From NCBI RefSeq assembly GCF_900099815.1, contig NZ_FNCW01000016.1:1-32511 (forward strand): a stretch of 32,511 nt of DNA, read 5' to 3'. The notes beneath the pieces were generated by a model, which made no database searches, had not been told where the DNA came from, and saw only the letters and a list, made by a program, of their open reading frames with translations. Shown piece after piece: positions 6,905 through 15,320 of the stretch. This stretch comes from Psychroflexus sediminis (lineage in GTDB: Bacteria; Bacteroidota; Bacteroidia; Flavobacteriales; Flavobacteriaceae). The translations under genes and the position numbers were made by a program. Within the stretch, counting starts at the first letter, position 1; every line of letters begins with the position of its first letter.

Positions 6905-7729
6905 CTAATTTTTTGTGAATTTGGCGGCAACCCAATTTTCTTTCACCTGATTTTTTATGAATGCCAATCCATTTTTAAGTGCTTCTTCCTGGATCAATTT
7001 CAAATCTTCTTCATAAAATCCACTAAAGTATATGACTCCTCCGGAAACCAGATGAGAAGCGTAAGACACCATATCTGCCAATAAAATATTTCTATTAATA
7101 TTAGCCAAAATCAAATCGTATTCCTTTTCAATTTTTTCAGCTCCTCCCAAAATGACGTTTCCTTTACATGAATTTCTTTCCAGATTCTCCTCAGTATTTT
7201 CTACACACCAGGGGTCAATATCTATATAATCAACAGATTTTGCTCCTCTTATATCAGCTAGAATTCCAAGAACTCCCGTACCACAACCCATATCCAAGAC
7301 TCGTTTTTCTTCGCAGTTTTCTTCAAGTAGTAGTTCAGAAATTTGGTAAGTTGTTGCATGATGACCGGTTCCAAAAGACATTTTTGGTTCTATGATGATG
7401 TCTATTTCAGAATCGGTTTTGGGATGAAAAGGTGCTCGGATGGTACATCGAGTATCAATATGAATTGGATGAAAATTTTTCTCCCATTCTTCATTCCAGT
7501 TGACTTGTTCTATTTTAGTTTTTTCGTAGGATACTTTAAACTCTTCGGATTTTAAAATATGAATATCCTCCAAAAGATCAGCTTTATCTTCAGATTCGTC
7601 GATATAAGCTAAAAGTCCATTGCTGTAATCTTCAAAACTTTCAAATGGTAATTCACCCAGCTCGGCCAACAGGATATCCCTGCCAGGCTGAAGCGGGTGA
7701 ATTGTAAATTTATATTCTATATAGATCAT
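6905..7729 (-). CDS. prmA: Ribosomal protein L11 methyltransferase
   Basis: A 274-residue SAM-dependent methyltransferase that methylates ribosomal protein L11. It has the N-terminal substrate-recognition domain (about 1-65), the PrmA signature FGTGHHATT (119-127), SAM motif I DMGCGTG (146-152), the acidic ribose-binding end of strand 2 (YIDIDP, 168-173), and the ILANINRNILL segment (207-217) in the catalytic-loop position. The length is slightly below the proteobacterial form, as usual in Bacteroidota. It begins one base after the tpiA stop, so translation is probably coupled. Confidence 0.93.
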   Translation of the reverse strand: MIYIEYKFTIHPLQPGRDILLAELGELPFESFEDYSNGLLAYIDESEDKADLLEDIHILKSEEFKVSYEKTKIEQVNWNEEWEKNFHPIHIDTRCTIRAPFHPKTDSEIDIIIEPKMSFGTGHHATTYQISELLLEENCEEKRVLDMGCGTGVLGILADIRGAKSVDYIDIDPWCVENTEENLERNSCKGNVILGGAEKIEKEYDLILANINRNILLADMVSYASHLVSGGVIYFSGFYEEDLKLIQEEALKNGLAFIKNQVKENWVAAKFTKN

Positions 7730-7730
7730 T

Positions 7731-8483
7731 TTAAAACGACATCACAATTTCAGCAAAACTATCGGCATCCAGAGAAGCACCTCCAATGAGTCCGCCATCA
7801 ACGTCTTTTTTGGCAAAGATTTCCCTGGCATTGTTAGGCTTCACACTTCCTCCGTAAAGAATTGAGGTTTGTTCGGCTACATCCTGATTGTATTTTTCAG
7901 CGAGGACCTGACGAATATACTGATGAATGTCCTGAGCCTGTTCTGGTGACGCCGTTTCTCCGGTTCCAATAGCCCACACAGGTTCGTAGGCGATCACTAC
8001 ATGTTTCATTTCCGAGGCACTCAGGTGAAAAAGTCCTTTTTCCAATTGTTTTTTAACCACATCAAAATGTTTTTCAGCTTTTCTTTGATCCAGCATTTCA
8101 CCAATACAAAACATGATTTTAAAGCCATGCTTCAAAGCAGACGTTACTTTTTCAGCAAGTAACTCATTAGATTCGTTATATATCGCTCTGCGTTCACTGT
8201 GACCAATGATGACATATTCTACACCTACACTTTTAAGCATATCAGGAGAAATTTCTCCTGTGTAGGCGCCTTCTTCATTCTCATTGATATTTTGAGAGGA
8301 GATTTTAATTGAAGAATCACTTAAATTTTGATGAATGGCATACAGGTTTGTGTAAGGTGGCGCAATCACGACCTCAACCTCTGCCTTGGTAAAATCCTTA
8401 AGCTTCAACGCGTTTAAAAGATGAAGCGATTCATCCAGATTGCAATTCATTTTCCAGTTTCCGGCTACAATTTGAGTTCTCAT
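7731..8483 (-). CDS. tpiA: Triosephosphate isomerase
   Basis: A 250-residue TIM-barrel enzyme interconverting dihydroxyacetone phosphate and glyceraldehyde 3-phosphate in glycolysis and gluconeogenesis. All catalytic residues are present: Lys11 in GNWKMN, His95 in IIGHSERR, and Glu167 in AYEPVWAIGTG. The phosphate-binding GGSVKPNN and GGLIGGASL segments are intact. The length matches the family. It lies in a conserved flavobacterial run with prmA and clpS downstream and a DppB-like permease 18 bases upstream. Confidence 0.97.
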   Translation of the reverse strand: MRTQIVAGNWKMNCNLDESLHLLNALKLKDFTKAEVEVVIAPPYTNLYAIHQNLSDSSIKISSQNINENEEGAYTGEISPDMLKSVGVEYVIIGHSERRAIYNESNELLAEKVTSALKHGFKIMFCIGEMLDQRKAEKHFDVVKKQLEKGLFHLSASEMKHVVIAYEPVWAIGTGETASPEQAQDIHQYIRQVLAEKYNQDVAEQTSILYGGSVKPNNAREIFAKKDVDGGLIGGASLDADSFAEIVMSF

Positions 8484-8501
8484 ATGTATTCGTTTATTTA
8501 T

Positions 8502-9569
8502 TTATATTCTTGGGTCTAATAATTTATAAATGATATCTACTAAGATATTAATTAGGATGAATATGATGGAAATCGTTAACACAGATCCCATTATAATTGG
8601 CAAATCTAAGGTATTTAAAGCGTCTACTATTTCTTTTCCTATGCCATTCCATCCAAAAATGTATTCTACAAAAACCGCTCCTGCCAGCATGGAGGCAAAC
8701 CAACCAGATATGGCTGTAACTACAGGGTTTAGTGCATTTTTTAGACTGTGATTCATAATGACTGAATAGGAGTTTAAGCCTTTGGCTCTTGCTGTTCTGA
8801 TATAATCCTGCTGAAATACCTCCAGTAAAGAACTTCTCATAAGCTGTATAACTACAGCTAAAGGCCTTATCCCCAGGACAAAGGCAGGTAAAATCAAATT
8901 TTCAAAATGAAATACCTGGCGTTCCCCAAAATCACCAAGCTCGTAAAGATTTCCTGTCATATTGAGACCAGTATATGCTTTAAGCACATAACCAAAAAGC
9001 CAGGCGGCTAAAATGGCACTAAAAAAAGACGGGAGACTCATTCCAAAGGTGCTTAAGACCTGAATGCTTTTATCTATCCATGTATCTTTTTGAAGAGCCG
9101 AGACAATGCCTAAAATGATTCCAATAAATAAGGCAATCAGAATAGAAGATACTGCAAGAATAGCCGTGTTCGGTAAGGTTTGCTTGATGATGTCAAGCAC
9201 TTTTTGATCTTGACGCTGAAAAGAAGTTCTTAAGTAAGGTGTTTTCAGGTAAATAGCGCCATTAAAAAAAGAGAACAACTGAGTCCCTGTATATTTGTCT
9301 TCTCCAAAGTGGGTAAAGTCTGATTCGTCTGAACTATGCCAGGAAATGGGTGATAAGTCATTGATATAATATAGATACTGCTGGCCTATACTTTTATCAA
9401 AACCATATTTTTCTTTTTGTCGTTGCAACTGTTCTTTGGTTTCGTTTTGGCCAAGCATCATTTGTGCCGGATCTCCTGGCAAAACACTAAACAAAAAGAA
9501 AATCACCGTAACCACACCTAAAATGGTGAAGAGAGCGTATACTGTTTTTTGTAAGGCTTTTTTTACCAA
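8502..9569 (-). CDS. ABC transporter permease, DppB/OppB type
   Basis: A 355-residue inner-membrane permease of the peptide/nickel (binding-protein-dependent) ABC family. TM1 is followed by the typical FSVLPGDPAQMMLG (27-40). After a periplasmic insert come further membrane segments, and the ABC-contacting loop appears as DYIRTARAKGLN before the last segments; the end LLDPRI is the normal family end. No ATPase, second permease or binding protein is in the window, so the partner subunits must be encoded elsewhere. The periplasmic insert (about residues 60-130) is longer than in many OppB proteins. The gene lies between a DoxX-like gene (6-base gap) and tpiA, apparently within one operon. Substrate cannot be stated. 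Confidence 0.85.
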   Translation of the reverse strand: MVKKALQKTVYALFTILGVVTVIFFLFSVLPGDPAQMMLGQNETKEQLQRQKEKYGFDKSIGQQYLYYINDLSPISWHSSDESDFTHFGEDKYTGTQLFSFFNGAIYLKTPYLRTSFQRQDQKVLDIIKQTLPNTAILAVSSILIALFIGIILGIVSALQKDTWIDKSIQVLSTFGMSLPSFFSAILAAWLFGYVLKAYTGLNMTGNLYELGDFGERQVFHFENLILPAFVLGIRPLAVVIQLMRSSLLEVFQQDYIRTARAKGLNSYSVIMNHSLKNALNPVVTAISGWFASMLAGAVFVEYIFGWNGIGKEIVDALNTLDLPIIMGSVLTISIIFILINILVDIIYKLLDPRI

Positions 9570-9575
9570 TAGAAA

Positions 9576-10670
9576 TTAGTTTTGAAACTCATCTGAATCA
9601 TTCCAATGAAGTTTATTGGTTATGGTCCCTTTTTTTATAACAACCAGTCCTGGATTTGCTCTGATTATAGTTTTAATCGCCGTTTCATCTGCAAAATAAA
9701 ACTCAAAATCAAGATTGAAATTGCCTTTAAATTTTGAAATAGCTTCTTCTCCTGAAGCTGTAAGGCCAATGATTTTAAAGTTTTCTTGTGAGGCTTTTTC
9801 TACTGCCGACTTGATTTCGGTCCAGCCTTCAGTTTCAGTTTTGGAAAGGTTATATGCGACTACCATAAGCAATTTATCTTCCTGCATCAATTCATCAGTA
9901 TAATTTTGGCCGTTTTTCATCAAAGAAAAATCATGAATTGGTGGTGTATAGCCTTCATCTATCAGTTTTGTATTGACCCCTATAAATTCACCTGCCACGT
10001 CTGGATAACTACCATTGGTGAAGTAGGTTTGTTTTTCACCGTCGACTTCAAAAGTCCACTCATATTCGTAGACAGCTTCCTGTGCGCCTTCAGGATAGGT
10101 CATTGCTGTAGGAATATGTGTTCCGATTTTATAAGCCCTGAAGTCGATAGCAGGTAAATGCATCAGAACATGGTAAGCAAAATACAGACATCCAATTGCC
10201 ATCACAAAAACAATCCATTTTAGAGAGGCTTTTGCAAAAATAGGTTTGAGATACTTTTCATTGAAGAATAATATCAAAATCAAAATAAGCAGGATGACAT
10301 CTTTTATAAAAGATTGCCAGGGCGTTAAAGGAATAGCATCACCAAAGCAGCCGCAATCGGTAACTTTGTTGAAATAAGCGGAGTAAAATGTGAGGAATGT
10401 GAAAAACAGTATCATAAGGAGTAAACTCCATCTGGTAAATTTTGGCGCATAGCCTATGAGTAAACTCACGCCTAAAAGCAGCTCATAAATTACTATAAAA
10501 ATGGCAAGAACCAGTGCGTAGGGAACCAAAAATTCAAGATTAAGAACGCCCTCTCCAAAATATTCTTCAAGTTTATAAGAAAATCCAATAGGGTCATTTA
10601 ATTTGACAAACCCACTGAAGATGAATAAAACACCGACAAAAATCCTTGAAAAACCTGCGATATATTTCAT
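9576..10670 (-). CDS. DoxX-like (BT_3928 family) membrane protein with thioredoxin-like C-terminal domain
   Basis: A 364-residue protein with four membrane segments in the first ~170 residues, as in DoxX/MauE proteins: GFSRIFVGVLFIFSGFVKL near the start, and DCGCFGD (about 105-111) at the end of TM3, a redox-active type of cysteine pair. After TM4 comes a soluble periplasmic part. Its last ~110 residues look like a thioredoxin fold (strand LLMVVAYNL, later EFYFADE and PGLVVIKKG), but no CXXC motif is present. The family is common in Bacteroidota and poorly characterised. A role in periplasmic thiol or envelope redox handling is inference. It sits between DUF1599 (91-base gap) and the ABC permease. 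Confidence 0.8.
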   Translation of the reverse strand: MKYIAGFSRIFVGVLFIFSGFVKLNDPIGFSYKLEEYFGEGVLNLEFLVPYALVLAIFIVIYELLLGVSLLIGYAPKFTRWSLLLMILFFTFLTFYSAYFNKVTDCGCFGDAIPLTPWQSFIKDVILLILILILFFNEKYLKPIFAKASLKWIVFVMAIGCLYFAYHVLMHLPAIDFRAYKIGTHIPTAMTYPEGAQEAVYEYEWTFEVDGEKQTYFTNGSYPDVAGEFIGVNTKLIDEGYTPPIHDFSLMKNGQNYTDELMQEDKLLMVVAYNLSKTETEGWTEIKSAVEKASQENFKIIGLTASGEEAISKFKGNFNLDFEFYFADETAIKTIIRANPGLVVIKKGTITNKLHWNDSDEFQN

Positions 10671-10761
10671 GTGTTTATTTTTTTATGGCTCACGCGTCAA
10701 CTTTGATGATCAAAATAATTTGACATTGCTATGCTTAAGAATTATTTTAATCTTCTCAGTT

Positions 10762-11304
10762 TCATTGTTCTTTAAAGTTTAAATGAATAAGAGCAAAAAT
10801 TGAATAATTTATGATGTCAAGATAACCCGCTTCGATACCCTCACTCACAAGGGTTTTGCCGGCGTTATCTTCAATTTGTTTGATGCGAAGCAGCTTTTGT
10901 AAAATAAGGTCAGTTAAAGAGCTGACTCTCATTTTCCTCCACACTTCTCCATAATCATGGTTTTTGTCTTTCATCAGGGATTTAGCCTTTTCAACTTGAA
11001 GGTTGTACTGAATGACAGCTTCATCCGCATTCAGATCCGCTTTTTCAGAAACACCCAGTTCAATTTGAATCAAGGCCATGATAGAATAATTGATGATTCC
11101 AACAAACTCAGAGTCTTCATTTTCTTCTACTCTCTGGGTATAATTTTCCTGTAAACTTCTTATCCTACTGGCCTTTATAAAAATTTGGTCGGTTAAAGAG
11201 GTAAGTCTCAAAATTCTCCAGGCAGTACCATAGTCTTTGGTTTTCTTTACAAAAAGATTCCTGGTGTCCTTTATTATGAGGTCAAATTGTTTGTTCGTGT
11301 TCAT
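10762..11304 (-). CDS. DUF1599 domain protein, internally duplicated
   Basis: A 180-residue cytoplasmic protein made of two copies of one module. Repeat 1 has KTKDYGTAWR (21-30), SLTDQIFIKASRI (36-48) and GIINYSIMALIQI (69-81). Repeat 2 has KNHDYGEVWR (114-123), SLTDLILQKLLRI (129-141) and DIINYSIFALIHL (163-175). The function of DUF1599 is unknown; its paired DYG...W and NYS helices resemble nucleotide-processing all-alpha folds, but that is only an impression. First gene of the - strand operon running to clpS and divergent from lon across 203 bases. Confidence 0.88.
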   Translation of the reverse strand: MNTNKQFDLIIKDTRNLFVKKTKDYGTAWRILRLTSLTDQIFIKASRIRSLQENYTQRVEENEDSEFVGIINYSIMALIQIELGVSEKADLNADEAVIQYNLQVEKAKSLMKDKNHDYGEVWRKMRVSSLTDLILQKLLRIKQIEDNAGKTLVSEGIEAGYLDIINYSIFALIHLNFKEQ

Positions 11305-11380
11305 AGATTAACAAAAAGGTAAATTTCGACTAATTATTACAGAATACAAAAACAAAAGACATAATAGTATTAATTTAGCG

Positions 11381-11395
11381 TGGCATAGGAATTGA
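11381..11395 (+). promoter_or_regulatory. Candidate sigma-54-like -24/-12 promoter for lon
   Basis: TGGCAT (11381-11386), five bases, then TTGA (11392-11395). This matches the spacing of the sigma-54 consensus TGGCAC-N5-TTGC, but the C of the -12 GC pair is replaced by A. If real, it gives a leader of about 100 bases before the lon ATG. Confidence 0.3.
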
Positions 11396-11471
11396 ACCAT
11401 TTAAATCACAATCTTGATTTCATTTGAAAATCAAGGTTTTTCAAACTTTATAACGAAAAAAGAGAAGCTGA

Positions 11472-11496
11472 GTCAGTAATAACTGACATTTTGACA
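11472..11496 (+). promoter_or_regulatory. Palindrome and TGACA repeats just upstream of lon
   Basis: GTCAGT (11472-11477) and ACTGAC (11482-11487) form a perfect inverted repeat around AATA. The word TGACA occurs at 11484-11488 and again at 11492-11496. The block ends 11 bases before the lon start, where a repressor or an mRNA structure could act. A heat-shock control site is an inference; the binding factor is unknown. A second hairpin (11413-11420 with 11428-11435) lies further up in the leader. Confidence 0.4.
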
Positions 11497-11507
11497 AAAA
11501 AATAATT

Positions 11508-13955
11508 ATGGCAAAATCCGGACTATTTAATCTAGATAACTTATCAACAGAAAATATAGATGAAGATGCAGAGTTAATCCCTTTGATGACATCGGAAGAT
11601 GAAGAAGAAATAAATCGCGAGGTCCTACCGGATGATTTACCCATTCTTCCCTTAAAAAATACAGTTCTTTTTCCAGGAGTTGTAATTCCAATAACCGCGG
11701 GCAGGGATAAATCTATCAAGTTGATCAATGACGCTAACAATGGTAATAAAATTATTGGTGTTGTTGCTCAAAGAAACGATGAAGATGAACACCCTGGTTT
11801 TAAAGATATTCATAAAGTTGGTGTGGTGGCCAGAATTCTTAGGGTTTTAAAAATGCCTGATGGGAATACTACAGTCATAATCCAGGGAAAAAAGCGGTTT
11901 AAAATCACGGAACCCGTATCAGATCAGCCCTATTTAAGGTGTAAGATTGAAGAATTTGAAGAGATGAAACCTGTTCCGGATGATGAAGAATTCAATACCA
12001 TTATAGACTCTGTTAAGGATTTATCGCTTCGTATCATCAAGGATAGCCCTAATATTCCTTCTGAAGCTTCCTTTGCAATCAAAAATATTGAGAGTTCTTC
12101 ATTTCTGATCAATTTTGTGTCCTCCAATATGAACGTAGATGTGGAAGACAAACAAAAACTTTTAGAAACCAGTGATCTTAAGGAAAGAGCCCTTTCAACT
12201 TTGAAATACATGAATGTTGAGTTTCAAAAGTTAGAGCTTAAAAATGATATTCAATCTAAGGTTCAAAGTGATATGAGCCAGCAACAGCGTGAGTATTTCC
12301 TTCACCAGCAGATGAAAACTATCCAGGAGGAATTGGGTGGAGTTTCTTCTGAAGGAGAGATTGAAGACATGCGTGAACGCGCAAAATCTAAAACCTGGAA
12401 AGACTCTATAAATTCTCATTTCAAAAAAGAATTAGCTAAACTTCAGAAAATGAATCCTCAGGTAGCTGAATATTCAATTCAGCGCAATTATTTAGATTTA
12501 TTTTTAGATCTGCCCTGGGATAAAACAAGCGAAGATATCTTTGATTTAAAAAGAGCTCAAAAAGTGCTTGATAGAGATCATTATGGTTTAGAAGACGTCA
12601 AAAGGAGAATTGTGGAGTATCTGGCAGTTCTCAAATTAAGGAAAGATATGAAATCACCAATACTTTGTCTCTATGGCCCTCCCGGTGTAGGTAAAACCTC
12701 TTTGGGTAAATCTATAGCTGAAGCTTTGGGAAGAAAATATGCAAGGATTTCTCTTGGGGGCTTGCGTGATGAAGCTGAAATACGCGGACACAGAAAAACC
12801 TATATCGGAGCGATGCCGGGAAGAATCATTCAAAGTTTGAAAAAAGTAGGCACAAACAATCCGGTTTTTGTTTTGGATGAAATCGATAAACTAGGCAATA
12901 GTCATCAGGGTGATCCATCTTCAGCTTTGCTTGAAGTATTGGATCCCGAACAAAACGACGATTTTCATGATAACTTCCTGGAAGTTGGTTATGACTTATC
13001 CAAAGTGATGTTTGTTGCCACTTCCAATGATTTGTCATCTATTCATCCGGCGCTTAAAGATAGAATGGAGATCATCCGTGTGAATGGTTATACGGTGGAA
13101 GAAAAGATAGAAATTGCCAAAAGGCATTTACTTCCTAAGCAGATCAAAGAGCATGGTATCCAAAAAGAAAACATCAAGCTTGGAAAGCAACAGCTGGAAA
13201 AGATTATTGACGGATATACCAGAGAGTCCGGGGTGCGTAACCTCGAGAAAAAAATTGCAAAAGTGGTTAGAAACATAGCTAAAAGTATCGCTATGGAAGA
13301 AGACTACGAGGTGAAGGTGAGCAGTGAACAGGTTGAGAAAATTTTAGGACCTTACAGACCTAAAAACACCTACGAAAACAACGAAGTTGCCGGTGTAGTT
13401 ACTGGGCTGGCCTGGACAAGCGTTGGTGGTGAAATTTTATTTATAGAATCTATTTTATCCAAAGGAAAAGGTAATCTTAGTATTACAGGTAATCTAGGGA
13501 AAGTGATGAAGGAGTCTGCCACTATTGCGATGGAATACATCAAGTCCAACGCTGAGAAGTTCAATTTAAATCCAGATATTTTCACCGATTACAATGTTCA
13601 TATCCACGTGCCAGAAGGGGCGACGCCTAAAGATGGACCAAGCGCTGGTATTACAATGCTAACTTCACTGGTCTCTCTCTTTACTCAGCGTAAAGTGAAA
13701 AAGAATCTGGCCATGACTGGTGAAATTACCCTAAGAGGAAAAGTCTTACCAGTGGGAGGGATAAAAGAGAAAATTCTGGCTGCTAAGCGTGCTAAAATCA
13801 AAGAGCTCATTCTATGTGAAGAGAACAGAAAAGATATCGAAGAAATCAAAGAAGAATACCTTAAAGGTCTCACCATAAAATATGTCAATGAAATGCATGA
13901 AGTTCTAGATTTGGCTCTTTTGAAACAAAAAGTCAAAGACGCTAAAATTCTTTAA
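11508..13955 (+). CDS. lon: ATP-dependent Lon protease
   Basis: An 815-residue cytoplasmic AAA+ serine protease that degrades misfolded and some regulatory proteins. The LON substrate-binding domain starts at about residue 42 ([16 protein letters not shown]). The Walker A is GPPGVGKT (390-397, Lys396), and the Walker B is VFVLDEIDK. The proteolytic domain has the catalytic dyad Ser712 in DGPSAG and Lys755 in GGIKEK. The N-terminal extension of about 40 acidic residues is usual in Bacteroidota. A strong hairpin terminator follows. The gene is monocistronic by its surroundings, and its upstream region holds candidate control elements. Confidence 0.97.
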   Translation: MAKSGLFNLDNLSTENIDEDAELIPLMTSEDEEEINREVLPDDLPILPLKNTVLFPGVVIPITAGRDKSIKLINDANNGNKIIGVVAQRNDEDEHPGFKDIHKVGVVARILRVLKMPDGNTTVIIQGKKRFKITEPVSDQPYLRCKIEEFEEMKPVPDDEEFNTIIDSVKDLSLRIIKDSPNIPSEASFAIKNIESSSFLINFVSSNMNVDVEDKQKLLETSDLKERALSTLKYMNVEFQKLELKNDIQSKVQSDMSQQQREYFLHQQMKTIQEELGGVSSEGEIEDMRERAKSKTWKDSINSHFKKELAKLQKMNPQVAEYSIQRNYLDLFLDLPWDKTSEDIFDLKRAQKVLDRDHYGLEDVKRRIVEYLAVLKLRKDMKSPILCLYGPPGVGKTSLGKSIAEALGRKYARISLGGLRDEAEIRGHRKTYIGAMPGRIIQSLKKVGTNNPVFVLDEIDKLGNSHQGDPSSALLEVLDPEQNDDFHDNFLEVGYDLSKVMFVATSNDLSSIHPALKDRMEIIRVNGYTVEEKIEIAKRHLLPKQIKEHGIQKENIKLGKQQLEKIIDGYTRESGVRNLEKKIAKVVRNIAKSIAMEEDYEVKVSSEQVEKILGPYRPKNTYENNEVAGVVTGLAWTSVGGEILFIESILSKGKGNLSITGNLGKVMKESATIAMEYIKSNAEKFNLNPDIFTDYNVHIHVPEGATPKDGPSAGITMLTSLVSLFTQRKVKKNLAMTGEITLRGKVLPVGGIKEKILAAKRAKIKELILCEENRKDIEEIKEEYLKGLTIKYVNEMHEVLDLALLKQKVKDAKIL

Positions 13956-13980
13956 GCCAGTTGATATTCAAATTTATATT

Positions 13981-14012
13981 AAAACCAGATGAGCAATTCA
14001 TCTGGTTTTTTT
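13981..14012 (+). terminator. Rho-independent terminator of lon
   Basis: A 12-bp perfect stem (13981-13992 with 13998-14009), a GCAAT loop and a T run reaching 14012. It lies 25 bases after the lon stop codon. Confidence 0.9.
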
Positions 14013-14297
14013 AATAACCTGAGTTCGATTATAATCAAAAAGTTATAATCAATAAGGATATTCAGTTGCAAGGCGATTTTTTGAGGTATAGCCTTAGCTA
14101 TCACGATAAAAATTAACGTAGTAAATGGATGTTCTTAAGGAAAGAAATTGTCTTTTCAAATTAAACAGCAGTCTACTTTACTTTTTTACTATTTAAAACA
14201 GTTTTGACAAAGTGATGATAATTGAACTTTTGTTAATAAGGTTATTCAAAATAAATTACATTGCAAATCGTTTTATACTGGGCATTAAAGACTATTT
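14013..14297. other. Intergenic region upstream of porQ
   Basis: No gene. It contains a directly repeated TTATAATCAA (near 14029 and 14043) and a small hairpin ATAGC-CTTA-GCTAT (14088-14101) within a GAGG...CACG context. The rest is AT-rich and should contain the porQ promoter, but no convincing TAnnTTTG element is seen. The block 14070-14165 has the look of a decayed dispersed repeat. Confidence 0.4.
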
Positions 14298-15320
14298 ATG
14301 AAACCTAAGTTATTTTTATTAGCCATTATTTCGGGTATGACCTGGTCTTCATTAGCTCAGATTGGCGGTCAAAGCACTTACCAGTTTTTGAACTTGCCAA
14401 ATTCCCCAAAACTCTCTGCTCTTGGTGGAAAAAACATCACTTCATATTCATCTGATCCTGCAAATGCCCTGGCCAATCCAGCCTTGATCAATTTTGAAAT
14501 GCACAATCAGATGTCTGCTAATTACATGAATTATTTTGCAGATGTCAATTATGGAACGGCTTCTTATGCCTATGACTTTGGTAGGAGAACACAGATGATC
14601 CAAGCTGGCGTCACCTATATAGATTACGGAAGTTTTGATGGTTATGACGAATCTGGGAACTCTACTTTAGAGTTTGGAGGACAAGAAGCAGCCTTTTCCG
14701 TGGGCTATGCGAGACGCCTGGGAAGAACTGATTTTTATGCGGGCGCCAACCTAAAATTAATCTCCTCCAAGCTAGAGCAGTATACCTCTTTTGCCGGCGC
14801 ATTAGATTTAGGCATTAGCTATATTTATTCTGAATGGGACTTAATTGTTTCTGGAGTAGTGCGAAATGCTGGGATACAGTTTGAAGCCTTTAATGAAGTG
14901 AGAGAACCTTTGCCTTTTGAAGTTATTCTGGGAATTTCTCAAACTTTAAAAAAAGCACCAATCCGATGGCACATTACCTTAGAAAACCTACAGGAATGGA
15001 ATATAGCCTTCAGAAATACAGCAAGAGATGTAGAAGATTTAAGCGGTAATGTTACTCCAGACGATCCCGGGTTTATCAATAATGTTTTGCGGCATACGAT
15101 CCTTGGAGCAGAGCTTTTTCCAGACGGAGGCTTCAGCATTCAGCTAGGCTATAATTTCAGAAGGGGAGAAGAGTTAAGAATTCAAGACCAGCGCGCATTT
15201 TCAGGTCTCACAGGAGGCGTGAGTATACGGTTTAATAAAGTGAGATTTAGCTATTCTTATGCACAATTCAACAGAGCAGCAAGCTCTAGCTTTTTTGGAT
15301 TGATGATAAACCTGCAGTAA
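14298..15320 (+). CDS. porQ: Type IX secretion system protein PorQ
   Basis: A 340-residue outer-membrane beta-barrel related to the PorV/FadL fold. PorQ attaches with PorZ to the type IX secretion machinery, which exports gliding and surface proteins in Bacteroidota. A clear signal peptide occupies residues 1-20 (cleavage near SSLA-Q). The mature start GGQSTYQFLNLPNSP and the SDPANALANPAL segment (about 51-62) are diagnostic for the family. Alternating aromatic and polar strands continue to a C-terminal aromatic-ended strand (SSSFFGLMINLQ), as needed for barrel assembly. Other type IX genes are not in the window. The gene converges end to end on the arginase-like gene, with no gap between the two stops. 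Confidence 0.9.
   Translation: MKPKLFLLAIISGMTWSSLAQIGGQSTYQFLNLPNSPKLSALGGKNITSYSSDPANALANPALINFEMHNQMSANYMNYFADVNYGTASYAYDFGRRTQMIQAGVTYIDYGSFDGYDESGNSTLEFGGQEAAFSVGYARRLGRTDFYAGANLKLISSKLEQYTSFAGALDLGISYIYSEWDLIVSGVVRNAGIQFEAFNEVREPLPFEVILGISQTLKKAPIRWHITLENLQEWNIAFRNTARDVEDLSGNVTPDDPGFINNVLRHTILGAELFPDGGFSIQLGYNFRRGEELRIQDQRAFSGLTGGVSIRFNKVRFSYSYAQFNRAASSSFFGLMINLQ

Noticed and set aside
1-11300. A sharp base-composition break near 5.9 kb marking a large island
   Set aside because: Composition varies gene by gene (tpiA is G+C-rich, prmA is very AT-rich), so there is no single break; only the 5992-6498 gene stands out together with its flanking repeats.
11370-11410. Minus strand GGTTCAATTCC resembling a tRNA T-loop
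   Set aside because: The flanking bases do not form a T-stem, and no D or anticodon arm is found upstream. The same bases better fit a -24/-12 promoter for lon.
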